NCBI GenBank assembly: GCA_036227345.1
Contig: CP109468.1
Coordinates: 310,001 to 374,000 of the forward strand
Length of the DNA stretch: 64,000 nucleotides
Direction of reading: 5' to 3'
From: Streptomyces sp. NBC_01463
GTDB taxonomy: Bacteria > Actinomycetota > Actinomycetes > Streptomycetales > Streptomycetaceae
Shown here: piece after piece, positions 17,283 through 26,412 of the stretch
How the letters are laid out: each line of letters opens with the position of its first letter
Numbering within the stretch: the stretch's first letter is position 1
Program-made: the position numbers and the translations under genes
The notes under the pieces: generated by a model
Told to the model about the DNA's origin: nothing
The model's database searches: none
What the model saw: only the letters and a program-made list of their open reading frames with translations

Positions 17283-18503
17283 TCACACCGGCCCACCGGT
17301 GAGCTGCTGGATGGCCTCGACCACCTGGCCCGCTCCGTTCTCGGTCGCCATGGACTTCGCCGCTGCCGCCGCGGCCCGGCCGTGTGCCTGTCCCTTCACC
17401 ACCTGGGCGAGCGCGTCGGCAAGCCGCTCGGTGGTGAGGGACCTGAACGGAATCGGTCCGGTGGCGGCGCCGAGGGATGCGAGTCGCCCTGCCCAGAACG
17501 GCTGGTCCGCGGTCACCGGCACGGTCACCGCCGGGACGCCGGCCCGCAACGCGGCCGCCGAGGTGCCGGCCCCGGCATGGTGGACCACCGCGGCCAGCCG
17601 CGGGAACAGCAGCGCGTGCGGGACGTCCCCGATGGTGAGCACATCGTCCCCCTCGGCGGCGAGTCCGGCGCTGCCGGACTGGAGGATGCCCCGCAGCCCG
17701 GCGCGGCGCAGCGCCCGCACAGCGATCCCGCTCGGCCGCTCCCCCTCGCCCGACGCCATGCTCCCGAAGCCGATGAGCACGGGGCGGGGGCCGGCACCCA
17801 GGAAGTCCTCAAGCCCGGCAGGCAGTCGTGCGCCCGCGGCCAGGTGTGGCCACCAGTTACCCACGACGTCCAGGCCGGTGCGCCAGTCCGGTGGACGGGG
17901 CACCAGTGCCGGGCTGAATCCGTGCAGGATGGGCCAGTTCGCCTGTTCCTGGCGTCGGCGCATCTCCGACGGAGAGGCCGGGGGCAGACCGAAGCGCTGT
18001 CGAAGCTTGGCGACCGCCTGTGTGTACACACGGTCTGCCATCCTCAGGGCAATGCGTCCGGTGGCCCGGTTGGCCGGACGGCCCAGGGAGCGGGAGGCGG
18101 TGACGACGGGCGGGAAGTCGCCGGTGGGGGCGGTGGGTTGGAGGTACACGCCGAGGCTCGGTGTGCCCGTCGCCTCGGTGAGGTGCCAGCCGAGCGGGGC
18201 CGTGGTGGCCGACAGCAGGAGCACGTCGGAGCCGACGGCCACCGCGTCGGCGAAGCCGTCGCCCAGCTCGGTGACGAAGGTGGCAGCGGTACGCAACATG
18301 TCACGTCGTCCTGTGACACCACCGGGCACACGTGTGCCGGCGGCGAGGCTGCGGAATTCCAGTCCTGCGTCGCGTACGAGAGTCGCGAAGAGTTCTGTGG
18401 TGGCGAGGGCTACGTCGTACCCGGCCCGTCTCAGTTCGGCGCCCAGGCCCGTGTAGGGCGCGACGTCGCCGCGCGATCCGGCCGCGGCGATCAGTATCCT
18501 CAT
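17283..18503 (-). CDS. GT1-family glycosyltransferase (MGT type)
   Basis: A 406-residue GT-B enzyme. The N-terminus MRILIAAAGSRGDVAPY is the acceptor-side Rossmann start of the macrolide/sterol glycosyltransferase group, and VHHAGAGTSAAALRAGVP with TADQPFWAGRL (about 330-360) is the nucleotide-sugar binding motif. It transfers a sugar from an NDP-sugar to a small molecule, perhaps a drug. The ATG overlaps the stop of the upstream TipAS-type regulator (ATGA) with GGAGGA before it. Regulator and enzyme thus form one unit, which suggests ligand-induced glycosylation. Confidence 0.85.
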   Translation of the reverse strand: MRILIAAAGSRGDVAPYTGLGAELRRAGYDVALATTELFATLVRDAGLEFRSLAAGTRVPGGVTGRRDMLRTAATFVTELGDGFADAVAVGSDVLLLSATTAPLGWHLTEATGTPSLGVYLQPTAPTGDFPPVVTASRSLGRPANRATGRIALRMADRVYTQAVAKLRQRFGLPPASPSEMRRRQEQANWPILHGFSPALVPRPPDWRTGLDVVGNWWPHLAAGARLPAGLEDFLGAGPRPVLIGFGSMASGEGERPSGIAVRALRRAGLRGILQSGSAGLAAEGDDVLTIGDVPHALLFPRLAAVVHHAGAGTSAAALRAGVPAVTVPVTADQPFWAGRLASLGAATGPIPFRSLTTERLADALAQVVKGQAHGRAAAAAAKSMATENGAGQVVEAIQQLTGGPV

Positions 18504-19300
18504 CGGTCCTCCTCCGGGTCCGTACGTCCCTCCGAGTGGCGGGCCGCGTTCGCGTGGACGGCTTTGCATGCGTAGGCGGCCAGGCCGGGGCGTTGCTGCG
18601 GCGCCGGGACGACCAGAGCGAAGGCGCGGGGGTCGGCGGCGAAGTCGTCCGCGATGCGCCGGTGCATGCCGGGCGGGCAGGAGGTGAACCAGCGTGAGAT
18701 GTGCAGGCGGTGTTCCTCGGCGAGGTCCATGGCCCGCTCGCCGTCGCTCGGCTCACCCTCGTCGAAGGCGGCGAGCAGCTCCGCCCGCCATGCGGCGGCC
18801 TCGCCCATGAGCTGACGCCAGTCCTCCTTGGTGTGGCCTGCTGCGCGCGTCATCGCCTCGCGCTGCCCGGGCGTATCAGCCCACTTCAGCTCGGCCTCGG
18901 TGGCGTAACTCAGATCGAAGGTGACCTCGCCGAAGACCTCGAAGCGTTCCTGAGGGGTCAGCGGGACCCCGGTCTGCTGGACCTCGATCGCCCGTTCCGC
19001 CACCTCGGCAAGCCGCTGCAGTCTCGCGACTTCCTCACTCAGCTGCCGCCGGCGGGCCTGGAGCCGCTCCAGGGCGTTCGCCTGCGGATCCGTGAGGATC
19101 GCGGCGATCTCATCGAGCGGGAATCCGAGTTCACGGTAGAAGAGGATCTGCTGGAGCCGGATCAGGTCGGCCTCGCTGTAGAGCCGGTAGCCGGCCCGGC
19201 TGCGGTCGCTGGGCGAGAGCAGTTCCGCCTTGTCGTAGTGGTGCAGCGTACGCACCGTCACCCCGGCGAAGGCCGAGACCTGCCCCACGGAGTAGCTCAT
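18500..19300 (-). CDS. MerR-family regulator with TipAS-like ligand domain
   Basis: A 266-residue regulator. Residues 1-70 are a MerR winged helix (YSVGQVSAFAGVTVRTLHHYD, then RLYSEADLIRLQQI), followed by a long coiled-coil helix (about 75-110) and a helical domain (about 140-245) like TipAS, which in TipAL binds thiopeptides. HRRIADDFAADPRAF near the end is typical of TipAS domains. AAAGGA precedes the ATG. It likely activates its own promoter and the coupled glycosyltransferase gene on binding a small molecule. Confidence 0.88.
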   Translation of the reverse strand: MSYSVGQVSAFAGVTVRTLHHYDKAELLSPSDRSRAGYRLYSEADLIRLQQILFYRELGFPLDEIAAILTDPQANALERLQARRRQLSEEVARLQRLAEVAERAIEVQQTGVPLTPQERFEVFGEVTFDLSYATEAELKWADTPGQREAMTRAAGHTKEDWRQLMGEAAAWRAELLAAFDEGEPSDGERAMDLAEEHRLHISRWFTSCPPGMHRRIADDFAADPRAFALVVPAPQQRPGLAAYACKAVHANAARHSEGRTDPEEDR

Positions 19301-19332
19301 CCGTCCGTCCTTTCGTCGGCGCCCAGCCTCAA

Positions 19333-19357
19333 GCCTGACGCAGGGGGAGGGTCAACT
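19333..19357 (-). promoter_or_regulatory. Candidate MerR-type promoter
   Basis: On the minus strand TTGACC is followed by a CT/GC-rich spacer containing the near-palindrome CCTGCGTCAGG and then a GGCTTGAGG -10-like region. An unusually spaced promoter with a dyad in the spacer is the hallmark of MerR control. It lies 33-57 bases before the regulator start. Confidence 0.35.
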
Positions 19358-19421
19358 CGGGCTCGCCGGCCCGCGGCCACCAGCCAGGTGCCTCGCGTTC
19401 GCCGTTCCGTAGTCTTGCCGT

Positions 19422-19868
19422 ATGGAGAACGGGATCGAGCGCGTGGAGGACGGCTGGGACGTCCGCCCCATACGGGGAGTGGGTGTGGGCGAGGTGACCG
19501 TCGGCAACACGATGCGGCTGCACATCGGTCCCCACGGCATCGAGGTGTGGAGTCCTGCCGAGCTGACCGCGGACGGGGTGACGTGTTCCGTACACGCTTA
19601 CGGTCGGATCAACCCGGGCCGGATGCCGCAGTTGCTCGACCAAGTGGTGGCCGAGGTTCACGCCGCGGACTCGGGCGTTCTGCGGGTGCGTTTCGCGAAT
19701 GGGTGGCGGCTGGACGTCCCGGTGCCTCCTGAGGGCCCTGGTGGCGCGGGCGGTCTCAATGGCTGCGGCGACGCCGGTTGGATCGTCGCTCTGCGCGGTC
19801 GCCACTTCCTCAGGCCCACGCCGGGTGGCGGTGTGCGGATCTCCGGCCTGCGTCGGGAACAGGGCTGA
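19422..19868 (+). CDS. Hypothetical protein
   Basis: A 148-residue protein that I do not recognise. It is predicted to be mostly beta-strand (VRPIRGVGVGEVTVGN, MRLHIGPHGIEVW, VLRVRFANGWRLDVP), without signal peptide or membrane segment. Two Gly-rich turns occur near residues 105-118. TAGTCT lies 6 bases before the ATG and no ribosome site is visible, so a leaderless mRNA is likely. It stands alone between the divergent MerR unit and the next operon. Confidence 0.65.
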   Translation: MENGIERVEDGWDVRPIRGVGVGEVTVGNTMRLHIGPHGIEVWSPAELTADGVTCSVHAYGRINPGRMPQLLDQVVAEVHAADSGVLRVRFANGWRLDVPVPPEGPGGAGGLNGCGDAGWIVALRGRHFLRPTPGGGVRISGLRREQG

Positions 19869-20158
19869 GCGTCGTCCCCGGGTACGCGCCCGTGCTTCGC
19901 TTTTACGCAGGGGACACCTTCCGTAGCTCCCCCGTAACACCCGAACGCAAGACTCTCCGCATCGCGCAGTTCCCGGGATCGACGGGCACATCCACCCGCC
20001 GGGGCTGCAAGCTCACGACGCGTCCGGCAGCAGGGCCGGTGCGTGCGTGCCCGGTCCGCCGTGTGCGGGTCGGTGGAAGCGCCGGGGGCGGTGACCGCGC
20101 TTCGTTCCCCCGCGTACCGGCTCAACGGCCGCGTACGCCGCGCACAGGGAGAACCACG

Positions 20159-21181
20159 TTGACCACACAGCCGTACGACACACCCGCCGAGCGACGCTCC
20201 GGAGCCGAGCAGGAGCTCGCCCGGGAACGGCGGATGGGCGCCGCGACCGGGACCGCGACCGCGGCCCGTGACATCCGGGTCGTCGATCTGACCGACTTCG
20301 ATGCCCGGCGCGCCGACATCACCGAGGAGTTGTGGCAGGCCGCCACCGAGATCGGCTTCTTCCAGTTGTCGGGGCACGGAATCGACCCGGCCGGGATCGA
20401 CTCGGCGTTCGCCGCAGCGGAGGCGTACTTCGCCCTGCCCGTCGGCATCAAGAGCCGCCACGCCCTCAAGAAGGGGCTGAACACGGGCTGGGAGTACCGG
20501 AGTCAGGTACGTCCCTCCACCGGTACCCCGGACGAGAAGGAGTCGTACCAGCTCACCCGGCCGCACATGGACGGGCTGTGGCCGGACGAGGGCGAACTGC
20601 CGGGCTTCCGCGCGACCTTGCTGGATTTCGAGCGCCGTTGCCACCGCCTCGCCCACCAGGTCCTGTCCTGCTTCGCCGAAGGCCTCGGCTTCGAACGTGA
20701 CTTCTTCGCGCGCCGGCACGATCCGGCCAGCCCGCTGCACCAGAGCACCCTGCGTCTGCTGCACTACTACGCCGTACCCGAGCGGGCACGCGGTCGGGCG
20801 GACGGGGGGTGGCGCGCCGGAGCGCACACCGACTTCGACTGCCTGACGCTCCTCTTCCAGCGCGACGGCCAGGACGGTCTCCAGGTGTGCCCGGGCAAGG
20901 AGGCGGACACCCGTGCCTGGACGCCCGTACCGGCCCGCGCCGACCTCATCACCTGCAACATCGGCGACATGCTCATGCGGTGGAGCGGCGATCTCCTGCC
21001 GTCCAACTTCCACCGCGTCGCGCCGCCCGGGCCGGACGACGACCAGGGGCCGCGCTACTCCATCGCCTACTTCGCGCAGGCCGACCGGGACGCCGTGATC
21101 GCAGCGCCGGACGGGCGTCATGCACCGATCACCGCCGAGGAGTACCTGCGGCAGCGCATCGCCGCCAACTTCGCCGGCTGA
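20159..21181 (+). CDS. Isopenicillin N synthase-like Fe(II)/2-oxoglutarate oxygenase
   Basis: A 340-residue non-heme iron oxygenase. The iron ligands His223, Asp225 (AHTDFD) and His285 (NFHRV) and the co-substrate motif Arg299-x-Ser301 are present; the N-terminal DIRVVDLTDF and GFFQLSGHG are the DIOX_N signature. The start is the TTG at 20159, 7 bases after AGGGAGA. It heads an operon with a deaminase and a purine/pyrimidine permease, so its substrate is probably a nucleobase or a breakdown product (inference). The 290 bases upstream have no gene and must hold the promoter. Confidence 0.85.
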   Translation: MTTQPYDTPAERRSGAEQELARERRMGAATGTATAARDIRVVDLTDFDARRADITEELWQAATEIGFFQLSGHGIDPAGIDSAFAAAEAYFALPVGIKSRHALKKGLNTGWEYRSQVRPSTGTPDEKESYQLTRPHMDGLWPDEGELPGFRATLLDFERRCHRLAHQVLSCFAEGLGFERDFFARRHDPASPLHQSTLRLLHYYAVPERARGRADGGWRAGAHTDFDCLTLLFQRDGQDGLQVCPGKEADTRAWTPVPARADLITCNIGDMLMRWSGDLLPSNFHRVAPPGPDDDQGPRYSIAYFAQADRDAVIAAPDGRHAPITAEEYLRQRIAANFAG

Positions 21182-21281
21182 CGGGCGGCCGCCCACAGAG
21201 GCGGCGTCCGCCGCCGTGGCCGTTCGCACGAGCGGCCGCGGCGGCCCTCTCCGACACCCACGCACGAAAGCGGGGTCCCGC

Positions 21282-22724
21282 ATGTCCGAAACACGCCCGT
21301 GTGCGCTGCTGCTGTCCGGTGCCCAGGTGGTCACCGTCGATGACGCGCGCACCGTTCACACCGACGGGGCGGTGGCCGTCGACGGCAACCGCGTCGTCGA
21401 CGTCGGCCCGACCGCCGACCTGGTCGCCCGCTGGCGGCCGCACCGCACCGTCGACTGCCGGGGCAGCGCCGTCCTGCCCGGCTTCACCGACGCGCACACC
21501 CACCTGTTCCAGAGCCTGGCCCGAGGCATCGGTGACGGCATGGCCATCGGGCGGTGGCTGAACGAGTTCATGTGGCCGTACGCCATTCACCTCGACGCCG
21601 AGGACGCCCGGGTCGCCGCCCGACTGGGCGCGGTGGAGGCCGCCCGGGCGGGTATCACGACGGTCGTCGACCACCACTACGCGCCCAGCGATCCCGAGAC
21701 CGTTCTGGCCGTCGCCGACGCGATCGAGGAGATCGGACTGCGCGGAGCGGTCGCCCGCGGCATGCTCGGGGACCGTACCGCCGTCGCCGAGGCACGCGGT
21801 CTGCCGACCGCCCTCTACCGCTACGGCACCGACCAGGAACTCGACCTCACCCGGCAGTGCATGGCGGCCCGCGGTGCCGAGTCCCTGGTACGCGTCTGGC
21901 CCGCCCCGCTGAACCTTTCGTACGGCGACCGGGACCTGGTGCGCGGAGCCGCTGCCCTCGCCCGTGAGCACGGGGTTCGCTGGCACACCCATTGCAGCGA
22001 GGGGGCCAAGGACCCGCAGAGCTTCCTGGACCGCTACGGGAAACGGCCGGTGACCTGGCTGGCGGCCGAGAACCTGCTCGACGGGCACGCCACACTGGCG
22101 CACGCCGTATGGCTCGACGAGGAGGAGACCGAGGCGGTCGGCGCGTACGGGGCGGGTGTGGCGCACTGCCCCTGCTCAAACGCCTATCTGGCCTCCGGCG
22201 CGATGCCGTGGCGGGGCCTGCGCGATGCGGGCGCGGTGGTGGCGCTCGGCACGGACGGCCCGAGCGCCGGCGGCCGCCAGGACATGTTCGAGGTGATGAA
22301 GCAGACCCTGTTCGGTCAGCGTCTGAGCAGCCTCGATCCGTCCGCCGTGCGGTGCGAGGAGGCCGTCGAGGCCGCGACACGCGACGGTGCCCGGTACGCG
22401 GGTGTCGAAGGCGGTGGGGTGATCCGTCCGGGTGCCCCGGCCGATCTGGTGGTCGTGGACCTGACGGGCACAGCCGTACAGCCCGTGCACCGCGCGGTGT
22501 CCGCACTCGTCTACTCCGCGCGTGCGGCGGACGTGGTGATGACGCTCGTCGCCGGGCGTGTCGTGTACGAGAACGGCCGCTGCCCCGGCATCGACGAGGA
22601 CGCACTCGCCGCGCACGCCCGGGAACGGGCGGAGCGCTTGGTGCGGCGGGCGGACTTCGGTGCTCTGACGGGGCCGTGGCGTGACGGGAACCGGAACCTG
22701 CGGAGAAGGGTGGCGACATCATGA
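21282..22724 (+). CDS. Atz/Trz-family amidohydrolase (8-oxoguanine deaminase-like)
   Basis: A 480-residue metal-dependent hydrolase. FTDAHTHLFQ (His72, His74), WHTHCSE (His237), TLAHA (His274) and GTDGP (Asp325) form the single-metal site of the cytosine-deaminase-like amidohydrolases; the N- and C-terminal parts form the small beta-sandwich. Closest known activities are 8-oxoguanine, guanine or chlorotriazine deamination. It follows the oxygenase by 100 bases and overlaps the permease (ATGA), which supports a nucleobase substrate. Confidence 0.85.
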   Translation: MSETRPCALLLSGAQVVTVDDARTVHTDGAVAVDGNRVVDVGPTADLVARWRPHRTVDCRGSAVLPGFTDAHTHLFQSLARGIGDGMAIGRWLNEFMWPYAIHLDAEDARVAARLGAVEAARAGITTVVDHHYAPSDPETVLAVADAIEEIGLRGAVARGMLGDRTAVAEARGLPTALYRYGTDQELDLTRQCMAARGAESLVRVWPAPLNLSYGDRDLVRGAAALAREHGVRWHTHCSEGAKDPQSFLDRYGKRPVTWLAAENLLDGHATLAHAVWLDEEETEAVGAYGAGVAHCPCSNAYLASGAMPWRGLRDAGAVVALGTDGPSAGGRQDMFEVMKQTLFGQRLSSLDPSAVRCEEAVEAATRDGARYAGVEGGGVIRPGAPADLVVVDLTGTAVQPVHRAVSALVYSARAADVVMTLVAGRVVYENGRCPGIDEDALAAHARERAERLVRRADFGALTGPWRDGNRNLRRRVATS

Positions 22725-24160
22725 CGGACATGCGTACGCAACCGGAGCCGGCTCGGTTGGTGCCGGGGCCGGGCGGACTGGGTTCCGGAGGCGCTGTCGC
22801 CGACCCGGTCGAGGCGGTGCCGGGGTGGTGGCGGCTCGGCGCACTGGGACTGCAGCACGTCCTCGCGTTCTACGCGGGTGCCGTGGTCATGCCGCTTCTG
22901 GTGGCCCAGGGCATGGGGCTGTCCCCCGCTGACACGGCGGCTCTGATCAACACCGCGCTGGTGGCCTGCGGGGCCGCGACGCTGCTGCAGTCGGTCGGCC
23001 TGCCGGGCATCGGTATCCGGCTGCCGGTCGTCCAGGGCATGTCGACCGCGGCCGTGCCCTCCCTGGTATCGGTCGGCGTCGCCGCGGGCGGCGGGAGGGC
23101 CGGACTGCCCACGGTCTTCGGAGCGGTGATCGCGGCGGGCCTGGTGCTCTTCCTGGTCGCACCCGTTTTCGGCCGGCTCATACGCTTCTTCCCGCCACTG
23201 GTCACCGGCACCATCGTGATCATCGTCGGTGTGACCCTGATGGGCGTCGCGGCCCGGCAGGTCGGGGGCGGCGACTCCTCCGCGGCCGACTTCGGCACGC
23301 CCGCGCATCTCGGGCTCGCCGGTGCCACGCTGGCGGTGATCGTGGTGCTGTCCCGGTTCGCCAAGGGCTTCCTCGCCTCGGTCGCCGTGCTCGTGGGCCT
23401 CGCCGCCGGCACGGCACTGGCCGCGACGGTGGGACGTACGGACTTCTCCGGCATCGGCCGGGCCGACTGGTTCGGCATGCAGGCCCCCCTGCACTACGGC
23501 GCACCGCGCTTCGACGTGATGGCCGTCCTCGCGATCGTCCTCGTTCTGGTGATCATCGCGGTGGAGTCCATCGGCCAGTTCTTCGCGGTCGGGGAGATAG
23601 CCGGACGGGACGTCGACGAACGGGACATCACCCGCGCCCTGCGGGCCGACGGACTGGCGACCGTCCTGGCCGGGCTGATCAACTCCTTCCCGACCACGGT
23701 CTATTCGCAGAATGTCGGACTGCTGCGGCTGACCCGGGTCATCTCCCGGTGGATCGTCGCGGCGGCCGGTGTGCTGATGCTGGTCCTCGGTCTGATGCCG
23801 AAGGTGGGTGCGCTGGTCGCCGCCATGCCGGCGGCGGTGCTGGGCGGGGCGACCATCGTGCTGTTCTCCACGATCGCCGTCGTCGGCGTGCAGATCCTGG
23901 TCAAGGCCGACCTCTCCGATGCCCGCAACACCGTGCTGGTCGCGGCGAGCCTCGGCATCGGGTTCCTGCCCACCGCCTATCCCCAGTTCGCGGAGCACAT
24001 GCCCACGCGGCAGCTCCAGGTGCTCTTCGAGAGCGGCATCATGCTCGGCACACTGTCGGCCGTCCTGCTCAACCTGTTCTTCCACCATCTGGGCCGGCTT
24101 TCGGCACGCCCCGTGGAGGCAGTCACCGAACCGTCTCCCGTCGTCGCCGAAGGCGCGTGA
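22721..24160 (+). CDS. NCS2-family uracil/xanthine permease
   Basis: A 479-residue membrane protein with about 12-14 helices. GLQHVLAFYAGAVVMPLL at the first helix, GIRLPVVQGMS (QH/Q-x-G-S-like region), IIAVESIGQFFAVGEIAGR and FSTIAVVGVQIL are hallmarks of nucleobase:cation symporter-2. It imports xanthine, uracil or urate with protons. The ATG overlaps the stop of the deaminase gene, so uptake and deamination are made together. It is the last gene of the operon. Confidence 0.92.
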   Translation: MTDMRTQPEPARLVPGPGGLGSGGAVADPVEAVPGWWRLGALGLQHVLAFYAGAVVMPLLVAQGMGLSPADTAALINTALVACGAATLLQSVGLPGIGIRLPVVQGMSTAAVPSLVSVGVAAGGGRAGLPTVFGAVIAAGLVLFLVAPVFGRLIRFFPPLVTGTIVIIVGVTLMGVAARQVGGGDSSAADFGTPAHLGLAGATLAVIVVLSRFAKGFLASVAVLVGLAAGTALAATVGRTDFSGIGRADWFGMQAPLHYGAPRFDVMAVLAIVLVLVIIAVESIGQFFAVGEIAGRDVDERDITRALRADGLATVLAGLINSFPTTVYSQNVGLLRLTRVISRWIVAAAGVLMLVLGLMPKVGALVAAMPAAVLGGATIVLFSTIAVVGVQILVKADLSDARNTVLVAASLGIGFLPTAYPQFAEHMPTRQLQVLFESGIMLGTLSAVLLNLFFHHLGRLSARPVEAVTEPSPVVAEGA

Positions 24161-24221
24161 GTATGCGGGCATTCCCACGGGCAGGGCGCCGCCGACGGCC
24201 GGGGCGATGCCGGGGAGTTCC

Positions 24222-25139
24222 TCATCTCCTCCGGGTGGGAGCGGGGAGCTGCCCCGCAACGATCGCGGCGAGCGCGAGCCCGAACCCCAGGAGTTGGACC
24301 GGGCCGAAGGTCTGGCCGAGCACGACGGCGCCGAGAATCGCGGCGACCAGTGGCGAGAGCAGGACGAGAACGGCGACCGAGGTGACGGGCAGCGTGGTGA
24401 TGCCGCGGAACCACACGACGTACGAGAGGAGTCCGCCGACCAGGCCCATCCAGAGGTAGCCGAGGGCCGCGGCCGGGCCGATGGCGGGCGGCGTCCCCTC
24501 CGCCAGGAACGTGAGGGGCAGCAGGAACAGTCCGCCCGCGGTGAGCTGCCACCCGGCGAAGGCGGTGGGGCCCGCCTCGGGAGGACGTCCCCATCGCTTG
24601 GTGAGGGTGATGCCGAGCGCCATGGACGCGGCGCTGCCGAGGGCAGCCAGGATGCCGACGCCGTCGAGCGCCGCGCTCGGCCCGATCACCACCAGGCCGA
24701 CACCGGCCATGCCGGTCAGTCCCCAGGCGAGGCGCCAGGCGGACAGCGCCTCGCGCAGGACGGCCACGGCCAGGAGGGCGATGACCAGCGGCTGGGCCGC
24801 CGCCAGGGTGGCCGCCACGCCTCCGGGCAGGCGTTCGGCCGCCAGGAACAGCAGCGGGAAGGGGAGGCCGATGTTCAGCACACCCAGCGCTGCGGCTCTC
24901 CCCCACCATGCTCCGCGCGGCAGCGTCCGGGTGACCGCCAGGGCGATCAGGCCACCGGGCAACGCCCGCAGCAGGCCCGCGAACAGCGGGTGACCCGGCG
25001 GAAGAAGTTCGGTGGTGACGATGTAGGTCGTGCCCCACGCCATGGGGGTGAGCGCCGTCAGGACGGCACGCGGCAGATGTCCGCGGGGTACACCGCTGAC
25101 AGGCCCTGCGAGAACTCTCTGTGCTGTTGGACTGGTCAT
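24222..25139 (-). CDS. DMT-superfamily (EamA) exporter
   Basis: A 305-residue protein with about 10 transmembrane helices in two EamA repeats; WGTTYIVTTELLP in helix 1 and the LREALS loop after helix 4 are typical. Members export amino acids or metabolites. It is divergent from a LysR regulator, with an inverted repeat between them, so its expression is probably controlled by that regulator. It converges with the permease of the purine operon. Confidence 0.88.
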   Translation of the reverse strand: MTSPTAQRVLAGPVSGVPRGHLPRAVLTALTPMAWGTTYIVTTELLPPGHPLFAGLLRALPGGLIALAVTRTLPRGAWWGRAAALGVLNIGLPFPLLFLAAERLPGGVAATLAAAQPLVIALLAVAVLREALSAWRLAWGLTGMAGVGLVVIGPSAALDGVGILAALGSAASMALGITLTKRWGRPPEAGPTAFAGWQLTAGGLFLLPLTFLAEGTPPAIGPAAALGYLWMGLVGGLLSYVVWFRGITTLPVTSVAVLVLLSPLVAAILGAVVLGQTFGPVQLLGFGLALAAIVAGQLPAPTRRR

Positions 25140-25161
25140 GCCCGCAGTCTCGACCGGCGGC

Positions 25162-25200
25162 GATCAATGAGTCCAACACATGTTTGTCATCTGATTGATC
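25162..25200. promoter_or_regulatory. LysR-type divergent operator candidate
   Basis: GATCAAT at 25162-25168 and ATTGATC at 25194-25200 are perfect 7-bp inverted arms 25 bases apart, between the divergent DMT and LysR genes. A further TGATTG copy follows at once. AT-rich dyads here fit LysR control of both genes. Confidence 0.45.
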
Positions 25201-25218
25201 GTGATTGACGATGGGTCG

Positions 25219-26106
25219 ATGGAGCTCCAGCAGATGCGCTACGTCGTCGCCGTCGCCGAAACGAACAGCTTCACCCGGGCCGCCGAGCAATGCCTGGTCG
25301 TCCAGTCCGCGCTCAGCCACCAGATCGCACGCCTGGAGAAGGAACTCGGTGCGCGACTCTTCGAGCGCACCAGCCGCCGGGTGCGGCTGACACCGGCAGG
25401 TACCGCGTTCCTTCCCGCCGCCCGTCAGTGTCTGGACGCCGCCGAGCGTGCGGCCGCCGAGGTGGCCGCGGCCGTGGGTGAGGTACGCGGGCGGCTCGCC
25501 GTGGGTCTGATCCCCAGCGTCGCCGCGGTCGACATCCCGCGCGCCCTTCGCGACTTCCACCGGCAGTACCCGGCCGTGCGCATCAGTCTGCGCGTGGGCG
25601 CGAGCGAGGAACTCGTCGAGCAGGTCAGGGAAGGCGCCCTCGAAGTGGCCTTCCTCGGCCTGCCGACCACCGCGCGCCCCGAAGGAGTCGAGGCCCGTGA
25701 ACTCGCCCGCGACCTGCTCGTCGCCGTGGTCGCGCCCGATCATCCACTTGCCGAGCAATCGACCGTCGACCTCCGGCGGCTCTCTTCGGAGGTGTTCGTC
25801 GACCTGCCGGCCAACACCGCGGGACGCATCCAGTCCGACCAGGCCTTCGCGGCCGCCGGTCTCGGCCGTGACGTCGCGTTCGAAGTGACCAATGCGGACT
25901 TCCTGGCCCGGCTGGTCGGGCAGGGGCTGGGCATCGCCATGCTCCCGTCCGCGTACGCGTCTCAGCTCACCGGCGTCACCACGATCGAGGTCACCGACGC
26001 ACCGGCCCGCGTCGAATACGTCATCTGCGGCCGCGTCGGCCGCACTCCCGCGGCCACCGCCTTTCTTGCCCTCCTCGATCTCCCTTCCGTGCCCGGCCCC
26101 AAGTGA
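25219..26106 (+). CDS. LysR-family transcriptional regulator
   Basis: A 295-residue LysR protein starting at MELQQMRYVVAVAETNSF; the upstream in-frame ATG adds eight residues that families do not have. Residues 1-60 form the winged helix (FTRAAEQCLVVQSALSHQI), and 90-295 form the two-lobed effector domain (VAFLGLP, VDLPANTAGRIQSD). It should regulate the divergent EamA exporter and itself. The effector is unknown. Confidence 0.9.
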   Translation: MELQQMRYVVAVAETNSFTRAAEQCLVVQSALSHQIARLEKELGARLFERTSRRVRLTPAGTAFLPAARQCLDAAERAAAEVAAAVGEVRGRLAVGLIPSVAAVDIPRALRDFHRQYPAVRISLRVGASEELVEQVREGALEVAFLGLPTTARPEGVEARELARDLLVAVVAPDHPLAEQSTVDLRRLSSEVFVDLPANTAGRIQSDQAFAAAGLGRDVAFEVTNADFLARLVGQGLGIAMLPSAYASQLTGVTTIEVTDAPARVEYVICGRVGRTPAATAFLALLDLPSVPGPK

Positions 26107-26412
26107 AGCCGTGCTGCTGTCCCATGGGCGGTCCTCGTCGAGGCACAGCACGCCGCCGGTGCACATAGCTGCGCCACCCCGGCCACGTAGCGGAAATCGG
26201 CGGCCTCCGAGCCGCTGGGAACGGGGCCGTGCGCGGCTTCGGGCGGGCGCTGAACGCAGGTTGGCCCTGGTGCGGGACCTCCTCGCCGACCGCCTGCCAC
26301 AAGCCGCTCCACCGCCCGTTTACACCTTCGCGAAACCGTCCCTGACCTGGCACTTTACGAGGATCCACATAGGGTGGGAGGGCTTTGCCGGACACCTTCG
26401 GAGGGGTATCAC
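26107..26412. other. Intergenic region, no gene recognised
   Basis: 306 bases upstream of the GyrB-like gene. A minus-strand frame around 26130-26230 reads with plausible codon use (FRYVAGVAQLCAPA) but has no good start, no ribosome site and no recognised family, so it may be a gene remnant or chance. The last 15 bases hold the GGAGGGG ribosome site of the next gene. Confidence 0.35.

Noticed and set aside
20040..20158. Purine riboswitch upstream of the purine operon
   Set aside because: No conserved purine- or guanidine-type aptamer core could be recognised; the leader is GC-rich and the TTG start has a normal ribosome site.
26107..26330. Possible gene remnant before the GyrB-like gene
   Set aside because: Plausible codon use in a short minus-strand frame, but no start, no ribosome site and no recognised family.
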